64,000 nucleotides of DNA from Chitinophagales bacterium (lineage in GTDB: Bacteria > Bacteroidota > Bacteroidia > Chitinophagales > UBA10324). The notes beneath the pieces were generated by a model that saw nothing but the letters and a program-made list of their open reading frames with translations, was not told the origin of the DNA and did not search any database. The stretch lies in the NCBI GenBank assembly GCA_025056305.1, contig JANWWJ010000038.1, forward strand, positions 86,873-150,872, read 5' to 3'. The position numbers and the translations under genes are program-made. Position 1 is the stretch's first letter, and the number at the start of each line of letters is the position of its first letter. This document shows positions 1 to 10,500 of the stretch, piece after piece.

Positions 1-1
1 A

Positions 2-1774
2 ACGATGACGTCCAACGGTGGCCCCTACGAAGTGGAGCAAAGTCCAGCCACTTTCACAGGCATCACAGGTACCCAACAGGCCACCGGCTATTTTGAATGG
101 AACACCAACTGCAGCCATATCCGGGCTCAGTTTTATCAAGTGGTCTTCAAGGCTACCGACAACTATTTTTTCCCGCTTGTGGATTTGGAAAGCTGGCAAA
201 TCCGGGTAGTGGGTCCAGCGCCCGAAGGGGTGGTGGCCACAGCTGAACAAGAACATATTCGAATCTCGTGGCAACAACCCTATGCATGTGCATCGGCCAG
301 TCGGTTTATTGGCTTTTCGGTATGGCGCAAAGAAGGCAGCTTTCCTTTTGTTCCGGACACGTGTGAAACGGGGCTGGCAGAAAAAGGATATGAAAAAATT
401 GCAGAATACCTCAATGGGTATGAATACATAGATAAAAATGTCATACGTGGAAAACAATACTGCTATCGGGTTCTGGCAGAATTTGCCGACAAAGCACTGT
501 CTCAAAATGTACTTATTTACTACAACAACGTATATAGTTTACCTTCTGCCGAAGCATGCGTGCAGCTCAAGAAGTCTGTTCCGATCATCAGTAAAGTCAG
601 TGTACGTGTTACCGACCCGCAAGCAGGTATTCTCGACGTGGGCTGGTCGCCACCCATAGCTGAAGATTTGGATACCTTGCAGAATTTGCCGCCGTATAAA
701 TACGTGATTTGGCGCAGCACCGGGGGAAGTGCTTTTCAGCGGGTGGACTCGCTGAGTGCTCCGGCCTTTTATCTGCTTACCGACAGCACGTACACCGATG
801 AAGGGCTGAACACCCTTGCGGAGGGATTTCGGTACCAAATCCACTTTTATGCCGGCCAGCAGTTCATCGGATCCTCAGAGATTGCCTCCAGCATTTATCT
901 GGTTGCCGTGGGCAAGGATGGTCGTGTGGAGTTGAGCTGGTCGCTGGCCGTGCCATGGAACAATCAGTATTATGTGATTCTGCGTCAGAATGCCGCCGGG
1001 GGTTTTGATTCCATCGGTACCAGCTTCACCACCTCTTTTGTTGACGATTCTCTGCCCAACGACGTGCGTCAGTGCTATGTGGTGAAAAGTGTTGGCAGCT
1101 ACTCCGCCACGGATCTGCCCTCACCCATTATCAATTTTTCGCAAGAGGCTTGTGCAGTGCCCATTGATTCCGTGGCACCTTGTGCCCCGGTGCTCCAAGT
1201 TTTCAATTCATGCAATTCTTCCGATTTTCCTTATGATGATTTCATAAACGAACTGATCTGGACTCCTTCGGGAGGTGACTGCAGTGATGATGTCACTTAC
1301 TACTTGATTTATTATGCTCGTGACAAATTAACGCCGCTAGCCTTGTTGGATACCGTTTATGCAGGGATTTCGCTCAGCTACCTGCATCAGTTGGATTTTG
1401 GGGTTGCCGGATGCTATGCTGTTCAGGCGGTGGACGATAACGGGAATGTCAGCGCCCTCTCCAACGAGGTATGTACCGAAAACTGTCCCTTCTATGAATT
1501 ACCCAACGTCTTTACCCCAAACAACGATGGCTTCAACGATCTGTTTACGCCGTTTCTGCCGTTTAAGTTTGTGGACCGAATTGATCTAAAAATATTTGAT
1601 CAGTGGGGTACGCTGGTTTATGCGACCAATGATCCGATGATCCGGTGGAACGGACGCGAAGGCCACAGTGGTCGAGTACTTCCGGAAGCTACTTATTATT
1701 ACGTCTGCGATGTGTTTAGCAACAATCGCAAGATAGGCGAGACCCGGTCGGGATTTATTCATTTGTTTCGTTGA
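2..1774 (+). CDS. Secreted multidomain protein with T9SS type B (CHU_C) sorting domain, 5' end outside window
   Basis: The frame is open from the first bases, so the true start lies upstream and only the last ~590 residues are seen. The visible part holds several fibronectin-III-like modules of about 90-100 residues (for example ISWQQP, LDVGWSPP and VELSWSL strands) with cysteine pairs. It ends in a gliding-motility-associated C-terminal domain: PNVFTPNNDGFNDLF, then LKIFDQWGTLVY, then GRVLPEATYYYVCDV. In Bacteroidota this type B signal sends the protein through the type IX secretion system to the surface or medium. No catalytic domain is visible in this fragment, so it may be an adhesin or matrix protein. 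The T9SS domain is certain; the function is not. Confidence 0.85.
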   Translation, partial: TMTSNGGPYEVEQSPATFTGITGTQQATGYFEWNTNCSHIRAQFYQVVFKATDNYFFPLVDLESWQIRVVGPAPEGVVATAEQEHIRISWQQPYACASASRFIGFSVWRKEGSFPFVPDTCETGLAEKGYEKIAEYLNGYEYIDKNVIRGKQYCYRVLAEFADKALSQNVLIYYNNVYSLPSAEACVQLKKSVPIISKVSVRVTDPQAGILDVGWSPPIAEDLDTLQNLPPYKYVIWRSTGGSAFQRVDSLSAPAFYLLTDSTYTDEGLNTLAEGFRYQIHFYAGQQFIGSSEIASSIYLVAVGKDGRVELSWSLAVPWNNQYYVILRQNAAGGFDSIGTSFTTSFVDDSLPNDVRQCYVVKSVGSYSATDLPSPIINFSQEACAVPIDSVAPCAPVLQVFNSCNSSDFPYDDFINELIWTPSGGDCSDDVTYYLIYYARDKLTPLALLDTVYAGISLSYLHQLDFGVAGCYAVQAVDDNGNVSALSNEVCTENCPFYELPNVFTPNNDGFNDLFTPFLPFKFVDRIDLKIFDQWGTLVYATNDPMIRWNGREGHSGRVLPEATYYYVCDVFSNNRKIGETRSGFIHLFR

Positions 1775-1812
1775 TAGAAAGAGTACCTTGGTAGGCGCCA
1801 TTTGTTCAGGTT

Positions 1813-2424
1813 ATGTTCTGTGGCATTGTAGAATGCATCGGTAAAGTGGTTTCGGTAGAGCGCGAACAAGGATCGGTGCGGTTTCGCATTATATCACCGC
1901 TGGCTGGGCGTTTGCAAGCCGGACAGAGTGTAGCTCACGATGGCGTTTGTCTTACCGTAACCAACACGGGCCCAGACTGGCATGAAGTAATAGTTACGAC
2001 GGAAACTCTGCGACGCAGTAACCTGGGCTTGAAGAGTGCCGGAGATGCTGTGAATTTGGAACGGTCGCTCACGCTGCAATCATTTGTGGACGGTCATCTG
2101 GTCTTAGGCCATGTCGATGTGGTAGCTCGTTGTCTAAAGATCCGGCAGGAAGGCAACAGCAAGTGGTTGACTTTTGGGGTGCCCAAAAAAAAGTTTGCAC
2201 CACTGTTGGTGGAGAAAGGATCGGTTTGCTTGAACGGTGTCAGCCTCACCGTGTCCGATTGCTCAACCAAGAAATTTTCCGTGGTAATTATCCCGTACAC
2301 ATTAGAGCATACGACGTTTCAATGGATCAAGGAAGGGGAACTGGTCAATGTGGAATTTGACATCATCGGGAAATATCTGGTCCGTTTTGCTGAGAGGTAT
2401 AGTAAGATGGATAAAAACAAATAA
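1813..2424 (+). CDS. ribE: Riboflavin synthase (alpha subunit)
   Basis: This enzyme dismutates two molecules of 6,7-dimethyl-8-ribityllumazine to riboflavin. The 203 residues match the family length and show two lumazine-binding repeats. The first opens with MFCGIVECIG (usual form MFTGIVE) and contains the VCLTVT segment; the second has GHVDVV and VCLNGVSLTVSDC. The start is the only one that preserves the N-terminal signature. The gene lies 38 bases after the T9SS protein and about 20 bases before the cysteine-cluster gene. No FMN riboswitch fits in the short leader, so I see no flavin-dependent control here. Confidence 0.96.
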   Translation: MFCGIVECIGKVVSVEREQGSVRFRIISPLAGRLQAGQSVAHDGVCLTVTNTGPDWHEVIVTTETLRRSNLGLKSAGDAVNLERSLTLQSFVDGHLVLGHVDVVARCLKIRQEGNSKWLTFGVPKKKFAPLLVEKGSVCLNGVSLTVSDCSTKKFSVVIIPYTLEHTTFQWIKEGELVNVEFDIIGKYLVRFAERYSKMDKNK

Positions 2425-2445
2425 GGCGCTATCTTAAGAGAAGAA

Positions 2446-2970
2446 ATGGCGCCGACGCCTCGCTATCGTGCATGGCTGCAACGCATACGGCAAAAGGCTG
2501 AGCGGGAAAAAACCGACAACCGGCGGTTTTTTCGTTGGCTCAAGAAGGCACGGCCTGTCGGCATGACCAAGTTCTTCCGTTTGGCCCATCAGGAAGCTTT
2601 TGCCGATATCGATTGTTTGCAATGTGCCAACTGCTGCCGTACAGCCCTGGCCGTTTTTGAAAAACCAGATATCCACCGCATTGCCCATCACTTGGGCATG
2701 AGTGAAGAAGCCTTCATCAAAAAGTATTTGCGGCCCCACCCGGACTATGAATACCTCATCTGCCAGCTTCCCTGTCCCTTTCTAACGCCCGACAACCGAT
2801 GCAGCATCTACGCCATTCGGCCAACGGGATGCCGGACCTATCCGCCAGCCCGCTTGCGGCTTACCGACGAACAACTTGATGTGTTGCACGATAATGTGCA
2901 CATATGTCCGGCGGTTAACCGCATCGTGGATCGAGTGAAGCAGCATCTGGCTTTCCGGATGAAATCATAA
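2446..2970 (+). CDS. YkgJ-type cysteine cluster protein
   Basis: The 174-residue protein has the cysteine cluster of the YkgJ/CxxCxxCC family: CLQCANCC near residues 59-66, then CQLPCPFL, RCSIY and GCRTYP. Families with this pattern are thought to bind zinc or an iron-sulfur cluster, but the role is not settled. The N-terminus is highly basic. The gene follows ribE by about 20 bases and is probably co-transcribed with it. Its stop codon touches the left arm of a possible terminator. Confidence 0.85.
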   Translation: MAPTPRYRAWLQRIRQKAEREKTDNRRFFRWLKKARPVGMTKFFRLAHQEAFADIDCLQCANCCRTALAVFEKPDIHRIAHHLGMSEEAFIKKYLRPHPDYEYLICQLPCPFLTPDNRCSIYAIRPTGCRTYPPARLRLTDEQLDVLHDNVHICPAVNRIVDRVKQHLAFRMKS

Positions 2971-3004
2971 AGTGTTATTCAAGCCAACGGCAAAACACTT
3001 TTTA
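2969..3004 (+). terminator. Possible intrinsic terminator after the ribE pair
   Basis: An 8-bp stem AAAGTGTT / AACACTTT (2969-2976 with 2994-3001) encloses a 17-base loop that itself holds GCC-AAC-GGC. A short T run follows (to 3003). The stem is AT-rich, so it may be weak. It lies between two convergent genes, where a terminator is expected. Confidence 0.4.
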
Positions 3005-3066
3005 TATGCATGTCTGTTTTCCTAATGTATTGAAGAGCTTAAAGCCGCTTAAACAGTACGCAGCCA

Positions 3067-4530
3067 TTACGGTCCTCTTTGATTTTTGAGGGCAGCCCGG
3101 TCAATTTTGCCCATGGCATTGCGGGGCAGGACATCGTAAAAAGCCACAACTGCGGGTTTTTTATATGAGGCCAAATGCTGTCGGCAATACTGGATGATGT
3201 CTTCAGCCGTAAGGGGCTTGGTAACGACGACGCAAGCTTTGATCCGTTCACCGAATTCGGCATCAGGAATGCCCACTACGGCACAGTCGGCTACGCCGGG
3301 CATTTGAAGCAATACGGATTCAATTTCAGAGGGAAAAATCAATATGCCACCCGATTTGATGATTTCCTTCTTTCTGCCCACGATAAAATAGTTGCCGTTT
3401 TGATCGCAACGGCCCATATCGCCGGTTCGGAACCAGCCATTACAAAAAGCGTCGGCGGTGGCCTGGTGGTTTTTCCAGTATTCCTTAAACATATATGGAC
3501 TTTTAATCCATATTTCACCTATGCTACCAACATCGACATTGCGACCGCTGTCGTCGATGAGGCGAACTTGCACACCCGGCAATGGCTTACCAACGCTGCC
3601 GGCCACAGGTGGTTCACCGTATTTATTAGCAAAAATCATCAGCGTTTCAGTCATGCCGGCCCGCTCCAGTAAGGGCAAACCGAAGCGCTCAAAAAAAGCC
3701 TGAGCCAGCGGTTGGGGTAAAGGTGCTGATCCGCAAACAAACAGGCGCATGTGCGGAAAGCGGGAAGGGCCCGGCTGTTGAAGCAAACGGTAATACATGG
3801 TAGGTACGCCCATAAAAGCCGTGACCTTCTGTTCGTAGAGAGTGTTCAATGTCGTAGCAGCATCGAAACGCGAATGAAACAAAAGCGTACTGCCGGCAAG
3901 CAAAGCGGACGCCATGCTGATCAGCAAGCCATGTACGTGATGCAATGGTAAGGCATGCAGCACAACATCGTCAGTGGAAAGCTGCCAAAGGCGGTGTAAG
4001 GCAAACAGGTGCGATGTTATCGACGCCTGGCGGTGGGCCACTCCTTTAGGCTGACCGGTGGTGCCACTGGTGTAGAGGATCAGGGCAAGAGCATCAGGAG
4101 GAGGATCGGGGCCCACGTAGGGCGTTGCAGTCAGCAGCTCAGAAAAAAATTTCTCCTCATCACGAATAATGATTTTTGGTAATGTGATGCTCTGAAGCTT
4201 GGCCGCGTGGGCTTTATCTGTAAACAAGGCTGCCGGCTCGATGTGGCGTAAAACCGGTTGAAGTTCACTGGCCAAATGATGGCTGTTGAGTGGCACGGCA
4301 ATGATGCCGGTGCGAAAGCAAGCCCAGAGCGTCAGCACGTAGTTAGTGGAAGAAGCCGCATAAAAGGCCAATCGGTCGCCAGGTTGCAGGCCCCGGGCAA
4401 GCAATCCGCCGGCCACGCGGTCGATACAATTCAACCATTGAGCGTATGATAAGCGTTGGTGGGCATGGACAAAGGCAATTTTTTCCGGATGCGCCTGTGC
4501 CGCGCGGCGAAGTGCCTCAGCCAGCACCAT
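3067..4530 (-). CDS. AMP-forming acyl-CoA synthetase, MatB/ACSF3-like
   Basis: An ANL-superfamily ligase that activates a carboxylic acid through an acyl-adenylate to a CoA thioester. Starting at 4530 gives 487 residues; a longer frame to 4632 would run deep into the upstream dehydrogenase gene and lacks family similarity. Motifs: ATP loop YTSGTTGQPKG (153-163), PLHHVHG, GMTET, GSVGKPLPGVQVR, TGDMG, GRKKEIIKSGG, and the C-terminal lysine in NAMGK. The PLHHVHG and MGVPTMYYRLL segments resemble malonyl-CoA synthetases (MatB, ACSF3) more than acetyl- or long-chain enzymes, so malonate or methylmalonate is a plausible substrate (inference). The start lies 14 bases after the dehydrogenase stop, so the two form an operon. 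Confidence 0.85.
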   Translation of the reverse strand: MVLAEALRRAAQAHPEKIAFVHAHQRLSYAQWLNCIDRVAGGLLARGLQPGDRLAFYAASSTNYVLTLWACFRTGIIAVPLNSHHLASELQPVLRHIEPAALFTDKAHAAKLQSITLPKIIIRDEEKFFSELLTATPYVGPDPPPDALALILYTSGTTGQPKGVAHRQASITSHLFALHRLWQLSTDDVVLHALPLHHVHGLLISMASALLAGSTLLFHSRFDAATTLNTLYEQKVTAFMGVPTMYYRLLQQPGPSRFPHMRLFVCGSAPLPQPLAQAFFERFGLPLLERAGMTETLMIFANKYGEPPVAGSVGKPLPGVQVRLIDDSGRNVDVGSIGEIWIKSPYMFKEYWKNHQATADAFCNGWFRTGDMGRCDQNGNYFIVGRKKEIIKSGGILIFPSEIESVLLQMPGVADCAVVGIPDAEFGERIKACVVVTKPLTAEDIIQYCRQHLASYKKPAVVAFYDVLPRNAMGKIDRAALKNQRGP

Positions 4531-4544
4531 GAACTGCTTCGCGC

Positions 4545-6104
4545 TTAGATGTTGAACTGAATGCCCTGCGCCAGCGGCAGTGCCGTGCCGAAGTTGATGG
4601 TATTGGTCTGTCGGCGCATGTATTGTTTCCATGCATCGCTACCGCTTTCGCGGCCGCCACCCGTTTCTTTTTCACCACCAAAAGCCCCGCCTATTTCTGC
4701 GCCGCTGGTTCCGATGTTTACATTGGCAATGCCGCAATCGCTTCCTTCTACAGAAAGGAAGAATTCCATTTCCCGAACGCTGTCCGTAAAGATGGCCGAG
4801 GATAAGCCCTGCGGTACGCCATTTTGCAAGTCTATGGCTTCCTGCAGTGTCCGGTATTTCATCAGGTAAAGGATCGGGGCAAAGGTTTCTCGTTGTACGA
4901 TGGGGGTGTTACCCGGCATTTCGATGATGCAAGGCGATACATAGCAGCCGCTTTCGTAACCGGGACCCTCCAGCACTTCTCCACCAATGAGTACATTACC
5001 CCCTTGCTGGCGTGCTTCTTCAATTGCCTTGACAAATTCTTGAACGGCAGCTTGGTCAATGAGCGGGCCGACGTGGTTTTGGGGATCTAACGGATTACCG
5101 ATGCGCAGCTGCCGATATATGTTGACAAGGCGTTGTTTTACCTCTTCATAGACCACGTCTTGAACGATGAGGCGGCGGGTTGTTGTACACCGTTGGCCAC
5201 AGGTACCAACGGCGCCGAAGGTGGTGGCACGCAAGGCCAGGTCCAGATTTGCCTGAGCAGAGATGATGATGGCATTGTTGCCACCGAGTTCCAGGATGGT
5301 GCGGCCCAGCCGTGCTGCAACCCGCTGGGCTACCTGTTTGCCCATTCGCGTGGATCCGGTGGCCGAGATGAGCGGGATGCGTATATCATCAATCAGGGCA
5401 TCACCTACGGCTTGCGAACTGCCGGCTATTAAGTTGATGACCCCTTCAGGCACGTTGTTTCGCTGCAATACGGGTGCCAACAGCTTATGCACGGCGATTG
5501 CGCACAACATGGTTTTGGACGAAGGTTTCCACACCACCACATCGCCACAAACCAAAGCGATCATCGCATTCCAGCTCCATACGGCCACAGGGAAATTAAA
5601 GGCAGTGATGACCCCAACGATGCCCAACGGATGCCATTGCTCAAACATGCGGTGTTGCGGTCGTTCACTGGGCATGGTCAGTCCGTAAAGCTGGCGTGAC
5701 AGGCCCACGGCAAAGTCACAGATGTCAATCATCTCCTGCACCTCACCCAGCCCTTCTTGGTAACTTTTGCCCATTTCATAGCTGACAAGCATACCCAGCG
5801 GTTCTTTATAGAGGCGGAGCTGTTCACCCATTTGCCGGACCACCTCACCACGCTTGGGAGCAGGCCAGGTGCGCCATTGACGAAAGGCCGCTTCAGCAAC
5901 TTGAATGACGGCTTCGTAGTTGCTTCGCGAAGCTGTCCGAACGGTAGCGATATGCTGACCGTCGGTCGGCGACACAGAAGCGATTTCAGGGCCATCGGTC
6001 TCCAGCCATCGCGTGCCAGTACATGCCCCGCTGCACAGGGCTTCTATTTGTAACTTTTCAAGAAAAGCTTTGGAAGGGGCTTGGGTGGTTTCTGCTGCCA
6101 GCAT
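4545..6104 (-). CDS. ALDH7-family semialdehyde dehydrogenase (aminoadipate-semialdehyde type)
   Basis: An NAD(P)-dependent aldehyde dehydrogenase of 519 residues, close in pattern to antiquitin/ALDH7A1 and bacterial aminoadipate-semialdehyde dehydrogenases. Visible residues: AFNFP with Asn170, LELGGNN with general base Glu272, and GQRCTTTRR with nucleophile Cys306. The C-terminal half has GSDCGIANVN and GAFGGEKETGGGRESGSD, which is typical of ALDH7. The family oxidises 2-aminoadipate 6-semialdehyde in lysine breakdown and some other semialdehydes. Here it precedes an acyl-CoA synthetase in the same operon. No other lysine-catabolic gene is present in the window. A -7-like box on the minus strand lies 18 bases upstream. 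Confidence 0.93.
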   Translation of the reverse strand: MLAAETTQAPSKAFLEKLQIEALCSGACTGTRWLETDGPEIASVSPTDGQHIATVRTASRSNYEAVIQVAEAAFRQWRTWPAPKRGEVVRQMGEQLRLYKEPLGMLVSYEMGKSYQEGLGEVQEMIDICDFAVGLSRQLYGLTMPSERPQHRMFEQWHPLGIVGVITAFNFPVAVWSWNAMIALVCGDVVVWKPSSKTMLCAIAVHKLLAPVLQRNNVPEGVINLIAGSSQAVGDALIDDIRIPLISATGSTRMGKQVAQRVAARLGRTILELGGNNAIIISAQANLDLALRATTFGAVGTCGQRCTTTRRLIVQDVVYEEVKQRLVNIYRQLRIGNPLDPQNHVGPLIDQAAVQEFVKAIEEARQQGGNVLIGGEVLEGPGYESGCYVSPCIIEMPGNTPIVQRETFAPILYLMKYRTLQEAIDLQNGVPQGLSSAIFTDSVREMEFFLSVEGSDCGIANVNIGTSGAEIGGAFGGEKETGGGRESGSDAWKQYMRRQTNTINFGTALPLAQGIQFNI

Positions 6105-6122
6105 AGATTAAATTATTTCACG

Positions 6123-6130
6123 CAAAGGTA
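6123..6130 (-). promoter_or_regulatory. -7 box of the ALDH7 operon
   Basis: On the minus strand this reads TACCTTTG, a perfect TAnnTTTG. It ends 18 bases before the ATG at 6104, giving a predicted leader of about 14 bases. I see no clear TTTG at the expected -33 distance. Confidence 0.5.
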
Positions 6131-6176
6131 AGGGTAGACAAGCGCCGTCAGCTGAATGTTACATGACTGGCTAGAG

Positions 6177-7430
6177 TCAGAGCAATGAATCTAATGCCTG
6201 GCGTAAGTCATAGATAATATCTTCATAATGCTCGATGCCTACGGAGAGCCGAATCATGCTGGGCGTGATGCCCAACCGTGCTTTAAGGTTCACGTCGACA
6301 TCGGCATGGGTCATGGTGTAAGGATGTTCTGCCAGACTTTCCGTGGAGCCTAAACTGACGGCCAGCTTAACTAAACGCAAGTTGTTGAGCATGCGAAAAG
6401 CCTCGGGCTCACCACCCCGAATGTCAAAAGAAATCATAGCGCCGTAGCTCAAGCATTGTCGGTTGCGGATGTGGAATTGTTCTCCGTCGGAAGGGCCAAG
6501 GTTGCCCAGATAGTAAACTTTTTCTACGGCCGGATGACTGCTCAAGAAAGCGGCCACATGACGGGCATTGGCTGCTTGAATGTCCATGCGCGCTTTTAAG
6601 GTTTCCAAACTGCGCAGCAAAAGCCAACCGGTGTGTGGGCTAGCCATGTTGCCCAGAAAGGTGCGTAAAGTTTTTACGCGTTTCATGAGGCGACGGCTGC
6701 CTAAGCAAGCGCCGGCAATTAAATCACTATGACCTCCAATGTACTTTGTAGCCGAGTACAACACCAAGTCCGCTCCATGTTGCAAAGGATGTTGCCAGAG
6801 CGGCCCCATGTAGGTGTTGTCCACCACCAAGACGACCTCGTTGTTGTTTTGGGAAAACCGGCGCGCCAATCGTTTGCAGGCTTCGATGTCTATCAAGGCA
6901 TTGGTGGGATTAGCTGGTGTTTCTACATAAATCAGGGCCAAAGGATGCTGATCCGGTACATTGCCGATAGCACCCGCAATTTCCTGCTCGTTCATGCCTG
7001 CATAGAACTCCAGGACGGCAATGCCGAATTGAGGCAGAATTTTTTTAATGAAGTGATCGGTGCCTCCATACAATGGATTGCTGATGAGAACGGACTGGCC
7101 TGGTCGCAAAAACTCCAACAAGACGGTGGTGATGGCTGCCATGCCGCTTTCAAAGACGGCACAGTCTTCGGCTTCTTCCCAAAGCTTCAGGCGATCTTCC
7201 AAAATTTCAAGGTCAGGATTGTTGATGCGGCTGTAGATCAAACCCGGAATTTCTTCGCTGCGTGGGGCACGCAGGCCATAGGCTACTTCGAAAAAGGCTT
7301 TGCCCTCTTCTGCAGTACGAAAAACGAATGCCGAGGTCTGAAAGATGGGGCACTTAATGGCTCCTTCCGACCATTCGGGGCGATAGCCATACGACATCAT
7401 CAAGCTTTCGGGCTTCATTTTGTGTTCCAT
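6177..7430 (-). CDS. Cystathionine gamma-synthase-family PLP enzyme
   Basis: A 417-residue Cys/Met-metabolism PLP-dependent enzyme (fold type I). The PLP lysine is Lys229 in YSATKYIGGHSD. Other family marks are the YSRINNP segment, the SGMAAI stretch, DNTYMGP with the PLP-contacting aspartate, and the C-terminal RLSVGIEH. The N-terminal insertion around residues 40-60 (FFEVAYGLR, RSEEIPG) marks a subgroup usually labelled only as cystathionine gamma-synthase family, so whether it makes cystathionine or eliminates methanethiol cannot be read from sequence. The start could be the ATG at 7430 or the next at 7418. It is probably transcribed alone from the box at 7460-7467. Confidence 0.9.
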   Translation of the reverse strand: MEHKMKPESLMMSYGYRPEWSEGAIKCPIFQTSAFVFRTAEEGKAFFEVAYGLRAPRSEEIPGLIYSRINNPDLEILEDRLKLWEEAEDCAVFESGMAAITTVLLEFLRPGQSVLISNPLYGGTDHFIKKILPQFGIAVLEFYAGMNEQEIAGAIGNVPDQHPLALIYVETPANPTNALIDIEACKRLARRFSQNNNEVVLVVDNTYMGPLWQHPLQHGADLVLYSATKYIGGHSDLIAGACLGSRRLMKRVKTLRTFLGNMASPHTGWLLLRSLETLKARMDIQAANARHVAAFLSSHPAVEKVYYLGNLGPSDGEQFHIRNRQCLSYGAMISFDIRGGEPEAFRMLNNLRLVKLAVSLGSTESLAEHPYTMTHADVDVNLKARLGITPSMIRLSVGIEHYEDIIYDLRQALDSLL

Positions 7431-7459
7431 ATCGAAAAATTTTTAATGCGAAATGGGAA

Positions 7460-7467
7460 CAAACATA
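7460..7467 (-). promoter_or_regulatory. -7 box of the cystathionine gamma-synthase-family gene
   Basis: The minus strand reads TATGTTTG, a perfect TAnnTTTG, 29 bases before the ATG at 7430. No TTTG occurs at the usual -33 spacing. Confidence 0.5.
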
Positions 7468-7502
7468 ATTTGGCACGAACTCAAAGAGTGGGCGGACAAA
7501 GA

Positions 7503-10500
7503 TCACCGTCCGATAATCTGATCAGGGATGCGGAAGGGATTGAGCAGGTCTATTCCAAGATAGAACACGATTCGCTGATGCCATTTTTGATAAAAGGGCA
7601 AGGTGAGGACGTGCTGTCGAAAATCTCTGGAAAACAACAGGGGAAGGTAAACTTCAAACAGGTCGGGCACTGGTGCCACACCGATGCCTGAAACATATTG
7701 AACTAGGCTGTAATCTGGAGCTGCCGGTGTCGGAGGCGCTAACCCGGCATCGGCAAAGGCAAATAGGGGTGTGAACAACGGCAAAGGCAGTTTTAAATTG
7801 GCCGCCAACAACCAGTCATAGGTTTCACCCACGCGCATGCCATTAATCATGCCTTCTACCCGCATGTGCATGCCGCCGTCGTTAAAAACATACAGCTGGC
7901 GTGACCAAAGACCGGTGGTTTGCGAACGACCGAAATATATTTTTTCATATCCAATATCATCCAGCCCCGCCGTAGCCGTCAGTTGTGCGGTAAACAGAGG
8001 GGTAGCAGGTTTGATTATGTGAAACTGTCCGTAAAGCCGCAAATTGATTCCTTGTTTCTTGCGCGGGTAGACCAGCTTGTAATTCAGCTCACTCAGCACG
8101 GCCAATGTGTGATCATCGGCAGAAGTGGACAGCGACAGTTCATTTCGCCAACGCCAGGGATGCAAGGCGTGCCGATCGGACATGTGAAATTCCAGTGAAG
8201 AAAAGCTAAGGTGATACCACCGGTCAGGGTTCCAATCATGTAACGGTATTTCTGAAAAGGCGAAGATGTTTTTGGCTACCAACCATGATGAAGAAGTGCT
8301 CAAAGCATTAGTTTTTCTTAAATGTATATTGATTTGGTGGTGGAGATGAATGTACCGCAGCAAGCCGTCCGTCTCGTTATTTTGATAATGATACGTGCGG
8401 TAGTGGGCGGTAAATTCTAACTTTTCACTAAAGCCGTCACTTAGATAAAAGGGCATGGTGATACCTGCCATGCCCGTAAATCGTTTGCTGCGCAGCCCGA
8501 ACTGGGGGATTACTACAGCATTAACTTTTTTGGGGGTGAGCACATAGTTGTAAAAAGCCATGCCAGGAGAAAAACCGTCGTAAAGGTTGTAGCCAGCAAG
8601 CGGGGTGAAAAATACCTGAGTGCGTCGCGGATGATCGATCGAACCCAACCATTGAAAGCGCAGTGGCTCCAGGGTTCGAAACAAGCCTCGTCGGCGCAGT
8701 TCGTTGTTTTTTCGGTTGATCTCGGGCATAGCATATTGAGCATCGATACGAAAGGCATCGTAAACGCCTTCAGGAAACAATACCGGCATCGTGCCTTCGA
8801 AGCCACCGTAATATAATGTGCCCACTACCGAATCTTTAACAAGTGCAGAAACGGAAAATGGTCCCTTAATGCGGCCTGTGTTTTTTATCCATAGTTGGGC
8901 ATAACGGCTGTTTCCAATAGTGAGGGTTGTGTCTTCGCGAAGCAGTTTGTAATCCAGCAAGTCGGTCGAACCGATGTACCGCTGAAAAAACCAGTCCAGC
9001 TCTTTTCCTGAATGGCGCCGGAAATATTCAGCTAAATCATCGGGAGAGGGGTGGCGAAAAGCCCATTGCTCATAAAAACCGGCAAACAGGGAATCGAGGT
9101 GTTGCTGGCCCAGGTAATCTTCCAGATAAGCAAAACCCAGGGCTACCTTAGTGTAAACGATGGCAAAGTAGTTAAATGAGGTAAAAGAGTCAGCGGGCAG
9201 CGAAGCGGGTTGATCGGCGCGTCGTGAGGCTACCACATGATAGATGAGGTATTGGGTGTAGGTTTCCGGATAATCCAGATCCAGAAGCGACCCGCCTTGC
9301 AGGGGCAGCTCGGCAGCTATTGTGGACACACCGTACCGGGCTCTCATATATCGATTTTCATAATATGAGTTTATGCCTTCGTCCAACCATGGATAGCGGC
9401 GCTCGTCAAAAGCCAGAACGCCATAAAACCAGTTGTGCCCAATTTCATGAGCAATCACGCGATCCAACGTGCGTGCACGGTTGGAAACGGAAACCACCGT
9501 GATCATCGGATATTCCATACCCCCGGCGCCGGCCAGCAGGTTTCCTTGCACGACGGTAGCCTGAGGGTAGGGGTAGTCGCCAATCCATTTGGAATAATAC
9601 CAAAGGGCACTATCCACATAGGTGACAGCCTTTTCCCAAGTTTTTCCCGACTCAGGAAGAAACAAAGCCCATGTGGTCACTTGCCGGCCTGTGCGCGGCA
9701 ATGTGACCGAACTGCGGCGGACAACGTAGCGCTTGTCGGCAAACCAAGCAAAATCATGAACGTTTTCTGCTACATAATGCAATGTCTTCCATTGTTCCGA
9801 CGAGGGGGGAACTTGTGGCTCTGACTTTGGATCAGTGAACGAGGGTAATGGCAGCTGACTCAAGCTGTCCAGCCATTGGAGCTCGCGTTTGTTTTGCAGC
9901 ACCCCTGTGGCTCCCACGACATAATTTCTCGGCAGCGTGATGCGAACCGAATACTTCCCAAATTCACTGTAAAATTCCCCTTGGTCCAGATAGGGATAAG
10001 GATGCCATCCGTATCGATCATAGACAGCTGGTTTGGGATACCATTGCGTAATGGCATATTGCTGACGCTTATGACCTAACCGTGACAGCAATAGGGGAAT
10101 CTTCACGCGAAAGGGTGTAGTGATCACCACGGCTTTGCCGGGAAACAACGGATAGGGCAGCAGCAGCCGGGCCACGTCGGGATGAGGGGAGCTGTATGAA
10201 AGATTTGCCGGCACCCCGCCAACTTCAAAGGCTAAACTATCTATGTAACCGCGGTCGGCTTCGTCCAAAAACCAGAACTGGGTGCTGCCGTTACGCAACT
10301 GCTGCTGTGCATAAGCAGTGTTGCGACTCATGTAGGCATTTGGATATAGATGAAAATAAATTTCATATAATGTATCGGGCGATTGGTTGCGATAGGTAAT
10401 GGTAATGTCGCCGTGAAGCATGTGGCGTTGGTCGTCCAGCCGCACTTCAATAGCGTAATCAACCTGTTGTTGAAAGTAGGGGCGATGCTGGCTAAGCGTC

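Noticed and set aside
6729..7691. Plus-strand open frame of 320 residues opposite the cystathionine gamma-synthase-family gene.
   Set aside because: It is antisense to a well-supported enzyme gene, crosses into the next gene and shows no domain.
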